Assembly (NCBI RefSeq): GCF_007991495.1
Contig: NZ_BJYL01000024.1
Coordinates: 1 to 64,000, forward strand
Reading direction: 5' to 3'
DNA from: Sporosarcina luteola
GTDB taxonomy: Bacteria > Bacillota > Bacilli > Bacillales_A > Planococcaceae
DNA: 64,000 nt
This document shows positions 9,603 to 19,222 of the stretch, piece by piece; the stretch's first letter is position 1; each line of letters begins with the position of its first letter. The translations under genes were made by a program, and so were the position numbers. The notes beneath the pieces were generated by a model. The model was not told where the DNA came from. It did no database searches and was given only the letters and a program-made list of their open reading frames with translations.

Positions 9603-12284
9603 TTAATTATCCTCGCTATCGGTCCAACCGTCGCTTCCTCCATCACTGTCCGTGCCTGGGGAACCATCATCGTTGCCAGGATCAGTGGAACCATCGTTAG
9701 AACCGTCATTGCTTCCGTCATTCCCATTGTTGTTGCCATTGCCGTTGTTGCCATTGCCGTTGTGTCCATTATTTCCATTGTTATTGTTTCCATTATTATT
9801 ACCATTGTTGTTTCCGTTATTAGGCTGGCCATTATTATGATCGTCGTCTTCCTCGTCGTCTCCGTTCCAGAATCCATCATCAATGTTAGAATCATCTTCG
9901 TCCTGACCTTCGATGAGAAGGGAGGTTGAAGCTGGACTGCTTTCGATATCTGCAGCTACTGCAGAGACATAGAACACATACGTACGACCCATCTCGACTC
10001 CGGAAAACGACACGGTATGATCTGATGTCATCGTCATGTTTTGCGCCTCGCCGCCGTCAACAGCGACAGAAACATTGAACTGTATAGGTTCGACAAGTAC
10101 ATCGATTGCTGGATTGTCATAAGACCAGTTAAGCACGACGGAATTTGTTTCAGCATCATATTGCGCTGACAAATCACCTGGTGCTTCCAATTCGGTCAAT
10201 ACTTCTTCATCCATTTCGGTTGGAACCGTTCCTCTCACAAACAATTCGGTGCTCTTCAATGCATCGGGTGTCGAATTGCTAGCAAGTATAGGGGGGTTCG
10301 ACCCTTTTACAATGGTAGCCTCTTCAACGGAGCTTGGCTTTTTAAATCTTGGTGTATTCTTTCCAGATACAAGGTCTGTCATGACAGACTTGAAAAGAAT
10401 TTGGGGAACATAACGACCACGATCGTATGTTTTGATCGGTGTTGTATAATCTTTATATCCTCCCCAAACCGCAATCGTATATTCAGTCGTATAGCCAGTG
10501 AACCAGCTGTCAGGTACATCCGAATCTTTTAGTCCGTGTTTACTTTTTGTTTCGGATGAATAATTCGTCGTACCGGTTTTACCAGCCATATCTAATCCGG
10601 AGACAGATGCAGTTTTACCAGTCCCTAAAGTAATAACGTCACGCAAAATATCAGTTACCATATACGCGGTTGAGTCTTTCATTACTGTCACTGTGTCAGG
10701 TGCGAGATTTCTTTCTGTTTTTCCATCCCGCATGATCACTTTATTTACGGCATGAGGCTTTGTGTAAAGTCCGCCGTTACCGAAAGCAGAGTATGCACCC
10801 GCCATCTCGATTGTTGAAAACTCATATTTTCCTCCTCCGATTGAGTTAGAAGAATCCAATTTATCGTAGGAGAGACCTAATTTATTCGCGAATTGACCCG
10901 CACGCTTCGTTCCGACCTCTTCAAATACTTTGACAGCAGGGATGTTCCTGGATTTGTATAGAGCTTCTCTTGCTGTAATCGGACCGAGATATTTTCCATC
11001 GACATTGCGGATTGATACGTCAGTACCTTTGTATTTATAAGGCTCGTCATTGACGATATGGGCTGTGGACCAGCTTTCATTGTCGATGATCGGACCGTAT
11101 GACAGGATTGGTTTAATAACTGAACCGGGCTGTCTGCGGTTGTCACCGGAAGCAAAGTTCAAATTTCGTCCAGTGAAGTTACGGCCACCACCAATTGCTA
11201 CAATTTCACCTGTTTTTGTATCCAATACGGTCATCCCAGCTTGCATTTCATCTGACTCGTAAATATTGGAATTGATCGCTTTTTCAACTGCCTCCTGTGC
11301 TTTCGGATCCAGGTTGGTTTGGATTGTAACACCTTCCGAAAGGACATCCATCATTCCCGCAGCTTCTAATTCATCTAAAACGATATCCACATAGGCTAGA
11401 TATTTTGAAATTGTATTCTCGTCGCGTTGATCTTCTGGTAGTAGTGTTTTCGTTACAGGAATTGCTTTCGCTTCTTCCATTTGTTCTTTCGTGATTTTCT
11501 CATGTTTGTACATAAGATTTAGAACCGTATTGCGGCGTTTTTCCGCTCGTTCTGGATTTTTGAATGGGTTATAGCCATTCGGTGATTGCGGCAAGCCAGC
11601 TAGCATTGCCATTTCATGCAGTTCAAGTTCATCCAAATCTTTGCCGTAAAAATAATTTGCTGCTGTTCCAAAACCATGTACCCTTCCGGACATCAGCACT
11701 TTATTGAAATACATTTCGAAGATCTCTTCTTTGTCGTATTCTCTTTCCAATTTAAAGGCAAGCCATGCTTCTTGGGCTTTCCGCTTTAACGTCTTATCAT
11801 GAGATAGAAATGAGTTCTTGATAACTTGTTGTGTTAACGTCGAGGCGCCTTGCGAACCGAAACCGCTTCGGAAGTTTGCCACTACCGCTCCGCCAAGCCT
11901 CCAAAAGTCCATCCCGTGATGTTTGTAGAAACGCACATCCTCTGTTGCGAGAATTGCACTTTCCATCTCTTTCGGAATATCATCATATGGGACGAATTCC
12001 CGTTTTTCTGCCCCGAATTTCATGAAGATATCTCCGTTACGGTCGGCGAAGTTAGAAGTAAGCGGATCTTTCAAGAGACTTTCATCAAGATCAGGTGCGC
12101 TGCTCGCATAAAAAGCGAATAGGCCCGCTCCGCCGACTAGTATTGCAACACCGAGGGCGACAATGCCAAGAAGGATTTTCTTGAATAGATTGCCTTTCTT
12201 AGTTGGCTTTTTATTTTTCCCGCGTTTGCGTTCCGCTTCCATCTGTTGGCGGCGCGCTGAACGGGAGTTTGTTTGTTCACTCAT
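9603..12284 (-). CDS. ponA: Class A penicillin-binding protein 1
   Basis: Bifunctional peptidoglycan synthase. Order of parts: basic cytoplasmic tail (1-36), one membrane segment (~37-60), GT51 glycosyltransferase with catalytic Glu in ATEDVRFYKHHGMD near 115, transpeptidase with the serine motif in RQPGSVIKP near 387 and KTGT near 568, an Fn3-like domain (~690-790), then a low-complexity Asn/Gly/Asp/Ser tail of about 90 residues. The tail is written in near-repetitive codons and is probably length-variable. The start overlaps the recU stop by 4 bases, as in the known recU-ponA operon. Confidence 0.95.
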   Translation of the reverse strand: MSEQTNSRSARRQQMEAERKRGKNKKPTKKGNLFKKILLGIVALGVAILVGGAGLFAFYASSAPDLDESLLKDPLTSNFADRNGDIFMKFGAEKREFVPYDDIPKEMESAILATEDVRFYKHHGMDFWRLGGAVVANFRSGFGSQGASTLTQQVIKNSFLSHDKTLKRKAQEAWLAFKLEREYDKEEIFEMYFNKVLMSGRVHGFGTAANYFYGKDLDELELHEMAMLAGLPQSPNGYNPFKNPERAEKRRNTVLNLMYKHEKITKEQMEEAKAIPVTKTLLPEDQRDENTISKYLAYVDIVLDELEAAGMMDVLSEGVTIQTNLDPKAQEAVEKAINSNIYESDEMQAGMTVLDTKTGEIVAIGGGRNFTGRNLNFASGDNRRQPGSVIKPILSYGPIIDNESWSTAHIVNDEPYKYKGTDVSIRNVDGKYLGPITAREALYKSRNIPAVKVFEEVGTKRAGQFANKLGLSYDKLDSSNSIGGGKYEFSTIEMAGAYSAFGNGGLYTKPHAVNKVIMRDGKTERNLAPDTVTVMKDSTAYMVTDILRDVITLGTGKTASVSGLDMAGKTGTTNYSSETKSKHGLKDSDVPDSWFTGYTTEYTIAVWGGYKDYTTPIKTYDRGRYVPQILFKSVMTDLVSGKNTPRFKKPSSVEEATIVKGSNPPILASNSTPDALKSTELFVRGTVPTEMDEEVLTELEAPGDLSAQYDAETNSVVLNWSYDNPAIDVLVEPIQFNVSVAVDGGEAQNMTMTSDHTVSFSGVEMGRTYVFYVSAVAADIESSPASTSLLIEGQDEDDSNIDDGFWNGDDEEDDDHNNGQPNNGNNNGNNNGNNNNGNNGHNGNGNNGNGNNNGNDGSNDGSNDGSTDPGNDDGSPGTDSDGGSDGWTDSEDN

Positions 12285-12919
12285 AGATTTTCCTGCCTTT
12301 CAATTGTTTCTGTTTCAGGTTTTTTTAATAATGAGTCCAATGCTGCCAAATAGTCAAGCCTTGGATTAAAACCTGGACTGATTTCTATGGATAGCTCTTC
12401 CACCTCAGAAAGTGTTATAGATTTTCTTCCTCCTGCTAACATTCTTTCCCACTTTTTTTCGAAGTACTCGAAGGAAAGCATAAAATACCGGTCCAGTGAC
12501 GTGAATTTTAATAATAAAAATGCGATGCCGTCCTGTTCGGTCACTTTCTTCATATGATCGACTTGATGTTCGTGAATGTTTTGCAGAGGGAATGACGTCC
12601 GATTCTTTGTTTCTTTCGCTTCAAAATCTATATATTTCCCATTCCACACACCATTATAGTCCGTTGTTGAAGGTGATCTGAAATAAGCTTCAGTAATGAC
12701 AGCAGCACTTCTTGCTGGGTATTTTACATGTACGATTTGGATAGGAACCGGTTTTTTATGGATGACTGCCAGATCGTTTGCTAAATAATAATCATTCGTT
12801 TCATTTAATTCATCTTCAAGCGTTTTCCCTCGGTTGCTGAACGACAGATTAGTTTTTTGCCGGTTTCCGGTCTGTTGTGCAGGCACATATTTTTTCCCAT
12901 TCGGATATCGTATTGTCAC
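12281..12919 (-). CDS. recU: Holliday junction resolvase RecU
   Basis: RecU cleaves four-way junctions during recombination and chromosome segregation. The protein shows SNRGKTLEDELNETNDYYL, AVIHKKPVPIQIV, STTDYNGVWNGKYIDFEAKET (with catalytic acidic residues) and FPLQNIHEHQ, all family hallmarks. I take the GTG at 12919 because GAGGTGG lies 5-7 bases upstream and the product then begins MTIRYPNGKKY, like B. subtilis RecU; a GTG 9 bases further upstream is possible. Its stop overlaps ponA. Confidence 0.94.
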   Translation of the reverse strand: MTIRYPNGKKYVPAQQTGNRQKTNLSFSNRGKTLEDELNETNDYYLANDLAVIHKKPVPIQIVHVKYPARSAAVITEAYFRSPSTTDYNGVWNGKYIDFEAKETKNRTSFPLQNIHEHQVDHMKKVTEQDGIAFLLLKFTSLDRYFMLSFEYFEKKWERMLAGGRKSITLSEVEELSIEISPGFNPRLDYLAALDSLLKKPETETIERQENL

Positions 12920-13092
12920 TCCTACCACCTCGCGTAACTATCATACCATAATGATTGGACGGATTAGCCCTCTAAAAGTTCCGGTTATGCTCGAAAATCC
13001 AACTTTCCAAGGAATGCATGTTCGTTAACTATTGGTGTCCTGCTGAAGTTTTTGATAGACTATAGAAAAGACTTCAGAGGGGATAGATCAGT

Positions 13093-13458
13093 TTGTTAAA
13101 CTTGATAGAAAAAACGGAACGGCTCCTTTCTGTATGTGAGGAGTGCTTGAATAGACTCCCAGCCATGCGCGAATTAGATCGAGAGCCCGATTTTTTTACA
13201 GAAGTGAAGCCCTATGCAGATACAAACCATAAATTGCTAGACGAATGGACCGAGGAAGTAAAATCATGGATTCGTCATGAAAAACCGAAGTATGTCCATT
13301 TCCATCAGATCGATTCATTGAACGATTCCATGAAACAATTCATCGTCCAATCCTTTTATGCAAAGACGGGGAAGAAACGGTTCATTCTATCCATCAATTC
13401 AGCTACATATACCTTTAAAACGGTTTTAGAGGCTTTAGGGAAGGAAAGTGACGAATGA
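13093..13458 (+). CDS. yppE: YppE-like DUF1798 protein
   Basis: A 121-residue all-helical acidic protein matching the DUF1798/YppE family (DFFTEVKPYADTNHKLLDEW and PKYVHFHQIDSLNDSM). Function unknown. It starts with TTG after AGAGGGG. A plausible promoter is TTGGTG at 13032 with TAGACT at 13056. Its stop overlaps the mrfA start by 4 bases (ATGA), so it is co-translated with the helicase gene. Confidence 0.8.
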   Translation: MLNLIEKTERLLSVCEECLNRLPAMRELDREPDFFTEVKPYADTNHKLLDEWTEEVKSWIRHEKPKYVHFHQIDSLNDSMKQFIVQSFYAKTGKKRFILSINSATYTFKTVLEALGKESDE

Positions 13459-15728
13459 TAGTGAAACAGGGAAGCGTTAGGGAAGTAGTAGACCTGTTAC
13501 TTTCTGATCCCGAGTTGTCGCCTAATATTAGTCATTATCAAAAGATCCCTGGAAAGCCCGCTAAATATGTACCGTTTCCGGAACAGCTTCATCCGTCGAT
13601 TGTAAAAGCGCTAGCCGAGAAAGGGATCGACCGCTTGTACAGCCATCAAAGGGAATCATTTGATTTGGCGAGTGCTGGCCATTCAATCACCGCAGTGACA
13701 CCGACTGCATCCGGTAAATCGCTTTGTTACCATTTGCCTGTGTTGCAAAGTATTTTGGAAGATGATTCATCCCGCGCTCTTTATTTGTTTCCGACAAAAG
13801 CACTTGCCCAAGACCAATTAGCGGATCTGCACGGGTTGATTGAAGCGAGCGGAGAAACGATCCTCAGTTATACGTATGACGGGGATACAGCTCCCGGCTT
13901 ACGAACGAAAGTCCGTAAATCGGGGCATATCGTTTTAACGAATCCCGATATGCTGCATTCCGGAATTTTACCGCATCACACGAAATGGGTATCTTTATTC
14001 GAAAACTTGAAGTATATCATCATTGACGAGTTGCATACGTATAAAGGGGTGTTTGGCAGCCACGTCGCTCATGTCTTAAGAAGGTTGAAGCGGATTTGCA
14101 ATTATTATGGCTGCAACCCTACATTCATTTGCACGTCCGCGACAATTGCGAATCCGAAAGAACTGGCTGAAATATTGACAAATTCCGAGATGGAACTCGT
14201 CTCGGACAATGGTGCTCCTGCCGGTGTAAAGCATTTCATCTTCTATAATCCACCGGTCGTTCATAAAACATTTGGCATTCGTCGAAGCGCAATACTTGAA
14301 GTGAGGGATATCGCTTCCTTCCTTTATAGGGAAGCCATTCAAACGATCATTTTTGCAAAAAGCCGAGTGCGAGTGGAAATGCTTGTAACGTATATGAAGG
14401 AATTGACAAAGAAAAAACTATTTGACCAAACAATTATGGGCTATCGAGGTGGCTATTTGCCATCTGAACGACGGAAAATCGAAAAAAGCTTGCGGGACGG
14501 CGAGATTAAAACGGTTGTCAGTACGAATGCCTTAGAGCTTGGCATCGACATCGGCCAACTGCAAGCGTGCATCATGACAGGGTACCCAGGGAATATCGCG
14601 AGTGCATTCCAACAGGCGGGAAGGGCAGGAAGACGGCAGGATGATGCACTGATCATCTATGTCGCTCAATCGATTGCGCTTGATCAATACATTATTCAAC
14701 ATCCTGATTACCTATTGAGTCAAACACCGGAAGAAGCGCGTATCCACCCTGACAACATGCTGATCCTGATGGACCATTTAAAATGCGCTTCATTCGAATT
14801 GCCTTTTACGATGACCGAACTATATGGGGAATTCGAAGTACAAGAACTTCTTGCTTTTTTAGAAAGTGAAGGGGTCCTTGTTCGGACAACCGATAAATGG
14901 CACTGGATGACCGATCGTTTTCCGGCAAGCGAAATCAGCCTACGTTCCGCTTCTCAGGAAAATGTCGTCATCATCGACCAAACGATTCCGAAAGGGACAG
15001 TCGTCATCGGGGAAATGGACCGCTATAGTGCAATGACACTTCTTCATGAAGAGGCGATCTATATCCATCAAGGGAAACAGTACCAAGTAGAGACGCTCGA
15101 TTGGGAAGAAAAGAAAGCATACGTCACAGAAGTCGACGTCGATTATTACACAGATGCCAACTTGGCGGTGGAACTGAAAGTGATCAGCGAGGATGAAAGG
15201 AATAGTTTGGGAGACGCTCTGATTGCTTTCGGCGATATTGCCGTCCTTGCGATTCCGACGATATTCAAAAAGATAAAGCTCCATAATAAACAAGACAATA
15301 TTGGTTCGGGTCCAATCAACTTACCAGCTGAAGAATTGCATACGAATGCGACTTGGCTCGCGTTTGATTTACCCGATGGATGGAAGGAGGCTGACCTGAC
15401 GGATGCCATGACAGGTGCAGCATATGCAATCAGGTCATTAATTCCTTTGATGATCAGATGTGATAGGAGTGACATCCACGTTATCCCTCAAGTGAAAGCC
15501 GTTCATACAGGCAAACCGACGATCTTCATCCATGATAGTTATCCTGGAGGTATCGGTTTGAGTGAAAAGCTGTATGGGAGATGGAGGGATCTGCTGAATC
15601 TATCGGCTAAACATGTAGAAGATTGTGTCTGTGAATTTGGCTGCCCGGTTTGTATTGGTGCCCAAGAAGCTGGCGTGAAAACTGCCAAAAAGCACGTAAG
15701 CGCATTATTACATGAATTAGCGAAATAA
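13455..15728 (+). CDS. mrfA: DNA-repair helicase MrfA (YprA), chimeric with phage-encoded C-terminus
   Basis: A DEAD/DEAH superfamily 2 helicase of 757 residues, the full family length. Seen: Walker A PTASGKSLCYHLP near 85, DELHTY near 193, SATIANP near 227, MGYRGGYLPSERR near 330, NALELGIDIG near 362, QQAGRAGRR near 388. The C-terminal DUF1998-type metal-binding region ends in D-C-x-C-x3-C-P-x-C-IG. In B. subtilis MrfA works with the nuclease MrfB in repair of mitomycin lesions. The prophage junction falls at about residue 614: codons before it are host DNA and codons after it (15294-15728) are on the phage side, supplied as a replacement tail about 70 % identical to the displaced native one at 59226. 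Confidence 0.92.
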   Translation: MIVKQGSVREVVDLLLSDPELSPNISHYQKIPGKPAKYVPFPEQLHPSIVKALAEKGIDRLYSHQRESFDLASAGHSITAVTPTASGKSLCYHLPVLQSILEDDSSRALYLFPTKALAQDQLADLHGLIEASGETILSYTYDGDTAPGLRTKVRKSGHIVLTNPDMLHSGILPHHTKWVSLFENLKYIIIDELHTYKGVFGSHVAHVLRRLKRICNYYGCNPTFICTSATIANPKELAEILTNSEMELVSDNGAPAGVKHFIFYNPPVVHKTFGIRRSAILEVRDIASFLYREAIQTIIFAKSRVRVEMLVTYMKELTKKKLFDQTIMGYRGGYLPSERRKIEKSLRDGEIKTVVSTNALELGIDIGQLQACIMTGYPGNIASAFQQAGRAGRRQDDALIIYVAQSIALDQYIIQHPDYLLSQTPEEARIHPDNMLILMDHLKCASFELPFTMTELYGEFEVQELLAFLESEGVLVRTTDKWHWMTDRFPASEISLRSASQENVVIIDQTIPKGTVVIGEMDRYSAMTLLHEEAIYIHQGKQYQVETLDWEEKKAYVTEVDVDYYTDANLAVELKVISEDERNSLGDALIAFGDIAVLAIPTIFKKIKLHNKQDNIGSGPINLPAEELHTNATWLAFDLPDGWKEADLTDAMTGAAYAIRSLIPLMIRCDRSDIHVIPQVKAVHTGKPTIFIHDSYPGGIGLSEKLYGRWRDLLNLSAKHVEDCVCEFGCPVCIGAQEAGVKTAKKHVSALLHELAK
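15294..15307 (+). other. Left attachment-site core (attL)
   Basis: GACAATATTGGTTC is identical to 59226-59239 and lies in the same reading frame of mrfA, encoding the DNIGS of DNIGSG in both places. Host mrfA lies left of it, phage DNA right of it. The exact crossover within the shared stretch (usually a 2-base centre for serine integrases) cannot be fixed. Confidence 0.8.
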
Positions 15729-15730
15729 AA

Positions 15731-15772
15731 AAGAGGGATTGCAGCTCTATTATCACTGCTTCAATCCCTCTT
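15731..15772. terminator. Terminator between mrfA and the integrase gene
   Basis: AAGAGGGATTG (15731-15741) pairs with CAATCCCTCTT (15762-15772). The integrase stop codon lies inside the hairpin. It can stop both the mrfA transcript and the leftward integrase transcript, so it would cut mrfB off from mrfA transcription in the lysogen. Confidence 0.8.
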
Positions 15773-17585
15773 CTTCAATTAATTTGTAGATCATTTTACG
15801 ATTGATTCCCGTCTTATTCTCCAATTGCCGACCACTAATAGCTGGATCCCTTCTTAATTCTTCCTTCAGCAGGGCTACACGTTGTTGTCTGACGGCAGAG
15901 GACTGCTTATTAGGGGCAAGGTGCTTGAACGCTCCAAAGCGTTCCTGATCCCATTTAAGTGTAGTAGGCTGGCTCCCGATCAAACGACTGAGCGCTTCCA
16001 GAGATAACCCTTTTTGTTCGTTCAGGATTTGCTGTGCTTTGATATAACGGATCTTCGCTTGTTCCATAATTTCTCGCTCAGTTACTTCTTCTATAGATTC
16101 AATTGGAATGTTTACATCGACTGTTACTTGCTGAGGCAAGAGTGCATGAAGCGTCAATCTATTTTTTTCTGTATCAAGTGTAGCAGTAGGAAAGAGGCTG
16201 CCTATGAGACGTTGCTGATCAGCGGGTTCGAGCAGTTCCTCAAATCGACTAGCGATGCTAAAAAACTCAGTGACTGTATCGTAATTCAATTTGTCACTTT
16301 GAATTAAGGCGCGCTTACGGTTTTTTTCTTTTAAGTCAGCTTCAATACGTTTCGCTTGTTCTTCTAACATTCGATACCGTTCATCCAGTTTTTCTTTTGG
16401 CCACTTGTCGTCTAAATACAAATCCAATAGCTTATCCATTTTAGTACGCACATCAGCATCCAATTTTTGCAGTTTTTTTACATCAGCATCGATGCGAAAT
16501 AGCTCAGTTTCATCAAAATCCGAATCAATGTACTCGGTGATTTTATTCGTATCGGTCAAGATGTCTTTTACTGCTTTGGCGATACGGTACTTCACACGCT
16601 TATCATTGATGACCGGTTTAGCAATACATTTGCTCTGAGTAATTTCATTAGTATGAGTTAACAGGAAAATGCCGTATTTTTTCGTTTTATCTCTGCTATA
16701 CGTGTAGTGTTTTTTTACACTGATTTCCCTTTGACAGGTTGAGCACATGATTGTTACATCTCGGAGAAAGTGAGGTTCTGCCGGTTTACGTCGGTATCTT
16801 TTCTTTAAGATATTTTGAATGCGAGCATACATGAGTTCAGACCGAAGGGGAGGGTAGACGCCAGGTACCGTAATCGTCTCACCATTGCTAAAAGTCTTCT
16901 GCAGTACACCATGATAAGCCGGGTTCTTCAGTTTGCCTAGTACCTGTTGATTCGTCCACAATTTGCCCTCGGCCGTCTTGCTGATCTTGTTGAGCTCTTT
17001 TGCGATTGCATTAGCTCCCAGCCCTTTTTCGATATAAAGGGAATCGATGAATGGGATAATCCAAGATCGTTCCTCATTCACTGTTACTTCTTCAGTCTCT
17101 TTGTTGTAGTGATATTCTTCTGGCTGCTTACCCCATACTTTACCTTCACGCGTTTTCTGACGCTTACCGCGCATCATCTTTCGAAGTAAATCACGTCTTG
17201 ATCTTTGGGCAAGTAGATTCTTTAAATCGGATATAAACTCATCATCTTCATTGGAGAGATCTACTATATTTCCTGGCTCAGCAATCTTAACCCTATTATC
17301 ACGCAACACGCCTTTTAGATATTCCCATTTAATCGTGTCAAGACGAGAAAGCCGGTCCTGTTCAATGCAAAGTACGATGTCAATCTTGCCATCTTCGACT
17401 TGGTCAAGCATAGCCTCCAGACCGTCTTTATCTAATTTTGTTCCACTGTCAACGTCTTTAAAAATATCGATGATCTTCCAGTTTTGCGATTCAGCATACC
17501 TAGTCAATTCAGTTGTTTGGGCTTTAAGACTATAGCGATCTTCTTGGAGTTTTGTTGAAACGCGAATATAGATTGCCACTCTCAA
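15753..17585 (-). CDS. int: Large serine recombinase (phage integrase)
   Basis: A 610-residue large serine integrase. N-terminal resolvase domain: IYIRVST with the nucleophilic serine at residue 10, then CIEQDRLSR near 78. A recombinase DNA-binding domain (about 165-270) is followed by a zinc ribbon (CSTC near 290 and a later Cys), a coiled coil (about 390-470) and a C-terminal HTH-like segment (GRQLENKTGINRKMIYKLI). It starts with TTG after AAAGGAGG. Catalyses attP x attB recombination, here in mrfA. Transcribed toward the left end; a LexA-like motif lies at 17606-17620 in its promoter region. Confidence 0.95.
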   Translation of the reverse strand: MRVAIYIRVSTKLQEDRYSLKAQTTELTRYAESQNWKIIDIFKDVDSGTKLDKDGLEAMLDQVEDGKIDIVLCIEQDRLSRLDTIKWEYLKGVLRDNRVKIAEPGNIVDLSNEDDEFISDLKNLLAQRSRRDLLRKMMRGKRQKTREGKVWGKQPEEYHYNKETEEVTVNEERSWIIPFIDSLYIEKGLGANAIAKELNKISKTAEGKLWTNQQVLGKLKNPAYHGVLQKTFSNGETITVPGVYPPLRSELMYARIQNILKKRYRRKPAEPHFLRDVTIMCSTCQREISVKKHYTYSRDKTKKYGIFLLTHTNEITQSKCIAKPVINDKRVKYRIAKAVKDILTDTNKITEYIDSDFDETELFRIDADVKKLQKLDADVRTKMDKLLDLYLDDKWPKEKLDERYRMLEEQAKRIEADLKEKNRKRALIQSDKLNYDTVTEFFSIASRFEELLEPADQQRLIGSLFPTATLDTEKNRLTLHALLPQQVTVDVNIPIESIEEVTEREIMEQAKIRYIKAQQILNEQKGLSLEALSRLIGSQPTTLKWDQERFGAFKHLAPNKQSSAVRQQRVALLKEELRRDPAISGRQLENKTGINRKMIYKLIEEEGLKQ

Positions 17586-17605
17586 ATAAAATAGCCTCCT
17601 TTCCA

Positions 17606-17620
17606 GAATGTATGTTCTAT
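17606..17620 (-). promoter_or_regulatory. LexA-like box upstream of the integrase
   Basis: Read on the minus strand, ATAGAACATACATTC lies just before the AAAGGAGG of the integrase gene. Its GAAC-N4-ATTC core differs from the Bacillus LexA consensus half-sites (GAAC-N4-GTTC) at one base. The same 15 bases precede yolD at 58622-58636. Confidence 0.5.
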
Positions 17621-17681
17621 TGTTAGTTTAGAGAAAACCCACCTACAGAAGGTGAGTTACGAAAAGTGAACTATTATAACT

Positions 17682-19205
17682 TTACATTATAGTTGAAAGG
17701 TAATATGTCGTGATTATAATAACCACAATAAAAGCTATATTTAATAAAACACTTGCCTTCCAATAGGAATCAAAGCTCTTTATTTTCGGCTGAATAATTA
17801 GCTTCAAAAAGTTCGATTTTGATTCACTATCAGCGTAAATATTAATTTTAGAGTAATATTGATAAACATTAAGTGAGTGGTTCTTTTTTTGTTGAGAGTA
17901 AAGTAAAAATACTGTTGAAGAAATTAAAACGAACGCTATATAAAGAGCAGCTGAATAAAATAACAATTTTTTATCAACTCTAAGCATTGCACCAGCATAA
18001 CCGATAATTGTTGCACCTATTAATGTTAATAGGTTTCTTGTAATTAATGTAATACCACCTGATATTTCATCTGATAAATCTCTAGCGGTATCCCTTGCAT
18101 GTTTCTCAAGATCTAGCTTTTTATCAATAAACTCCTCGATGCTATTATTAATAAAATGATTAAAATTATTTTGAACGGAGTTATATGTTTGCTCTATATT
18201 ACCTATAATAAAATTCAAACTAGAATTATCCATGGAATTCAAGCTTATTGCATTCCGTGTTAGAATTAATTTATCTAATGTTTGACTCGAATAAATAAAC
18301 TCATAAATTGCCTTCAATGTGGTAAGTGACATAAATGTAAGTGAGCTTGTAGATATATTACTTCGATGAAATTCAATTGTTTTATGACCGATAATTTTTA
18401 TTTTTTCATCGTCCGTATAATTGGCAATTGAGATAAAGACGAGTTCTATATATCTAGATGCTAGAATGTCAATTAAATCATATAGATCTACGTATTGTTC
18501 ATACTCGAATCGACTAGTGATAAGCATATTGAATGACTTCTGGAACCAAAAAAAATCAGGAGTAAGTATTGTTGATGGGTTTACCCAATGACAATTGATA
18601 TTTCGATTATCAATTTTATCTGAGATTTTTAACTCTGAATGTAGGTCTAGGGAAGCCCATTTTTTAACTATATCAATATCTTTATCAAAATTCATTCCCA
18701 TAATTAGGACTAACTCGTTACTATCATGAAAATTAATTACATCAAATAAAACAATACACGTTTTAAATTCACTTTTTAAAAAAATCGTTTCTATATCAGT
18801 GAAATTTCCAATCAAGCATTCTTTTATAAATTCTGTAGAAAAGGAGAAAGACAATATCAGTTTTTCATCATAAATATTATAATGGCTTTTAACTTCTTCT
18901 TCTAAAGTTTTCTTATAAATATTGAATGTTACTTTTAATAAATCATTATCAGAGAATATTAATTCTAATGCATCTATAAAGTCAGAAACATTGTCATTAT
19001 ATCGTAGATTAATGGGGTCTCTATTCTCTACAACAAAAGAAAAAGAACTTTTAAACAATAGAAATAAATCTTTCGTTTCATTTTTTTGTAAGAAAGTTTT
19101 AAAAGTTGTATGCTTTATTTCGGAGTTATAGTGCGCACTTTCATGTGATTCGTGCGAATATTTAAAGTTCAATTCACTTAATAACGCTTTAAGCTCACAA
19201 ATCAA
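17682..19205 (-). CDS. Membrane protein of unknown function, partner of the NA37-like gene
   Basis: About 507 residues; not recognised. The first ~380 residues look soluble and rich in Asp, Asn, Ile and Ser; the last ~130 hold three hydrophobic segments (LTLIGATIIGYAGAML, SAALYIAFVLISSTVFLLY and LLNIAFIVVIIITTYYL). The GGAGG overlaps the first GTG (19214), so I prefer the TTG at 19205. It follows the NA37-like gene by under 20 bases. Base composition is strongly AT-rich compared with the phage core genes, a sign of separate acquisition. The position between integrase and repressor is where prophages carry accessory cargo, so a role in superinfection exclusion or defence is possible but is inference. 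Confidence 0.6.
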   Translation of the reverse strand: MICELKALLSELNFKYSHESHESAHYNSEIKHTTFKTFLQKNETKDLFLLFKSSFSFVVENRDPINLRYNDNVSDFIDALELIFSDNDLLKVTFNIYKKTLEEEVKSHYNIYDEKLILSFSFSTEFIKECLIGNFTDIETIFLKSEFKTCIVLFDVINFHDSNELVLIMGMNFDKDIDIVKKWASLDLHSELKISDKIDNRNINCHWVNPSTILTPDFFWFQKSFNMLITSRFEYEQYVDLYDLIDILASRYIELVFISIANYTDDEKIKIIGHKTIEFHRSNISTSSLTFMSLTTLKAIYEFIYSSQTLDKLILTRNAISLNSMDNSSLNFIIGNIEQTYNSVQNNFNHFINNSIEEFIDKKLDLEKHARDTARDLSDEISGGITLITRNLLTLIGATIIGYAGAMLRVDKKLLFYSAALYIAFVLISSTVFLLYSQQKKNHSLNVYQYYSKINIYADSESKSNFLKLIIQPKIKSFDSYWKASVLLNIAFIVVIIITTYYLSTIM

Positions 19206-19222
19206 TATGCGCACCTCCTTTT

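Noticed and set aside
9599-9895. Open frames on both strands over the 3' end of ponA
   Set aside because: They arise from the low-complexity Asn/Gly/Asp codons of the PBP tail; no ribosome site and no protein-like sequence.
15294-15307. tRNA gene as integration target
   Set aside because: No tRNA is seen at either prophage end; both ends lie in mrfA coding sequence.
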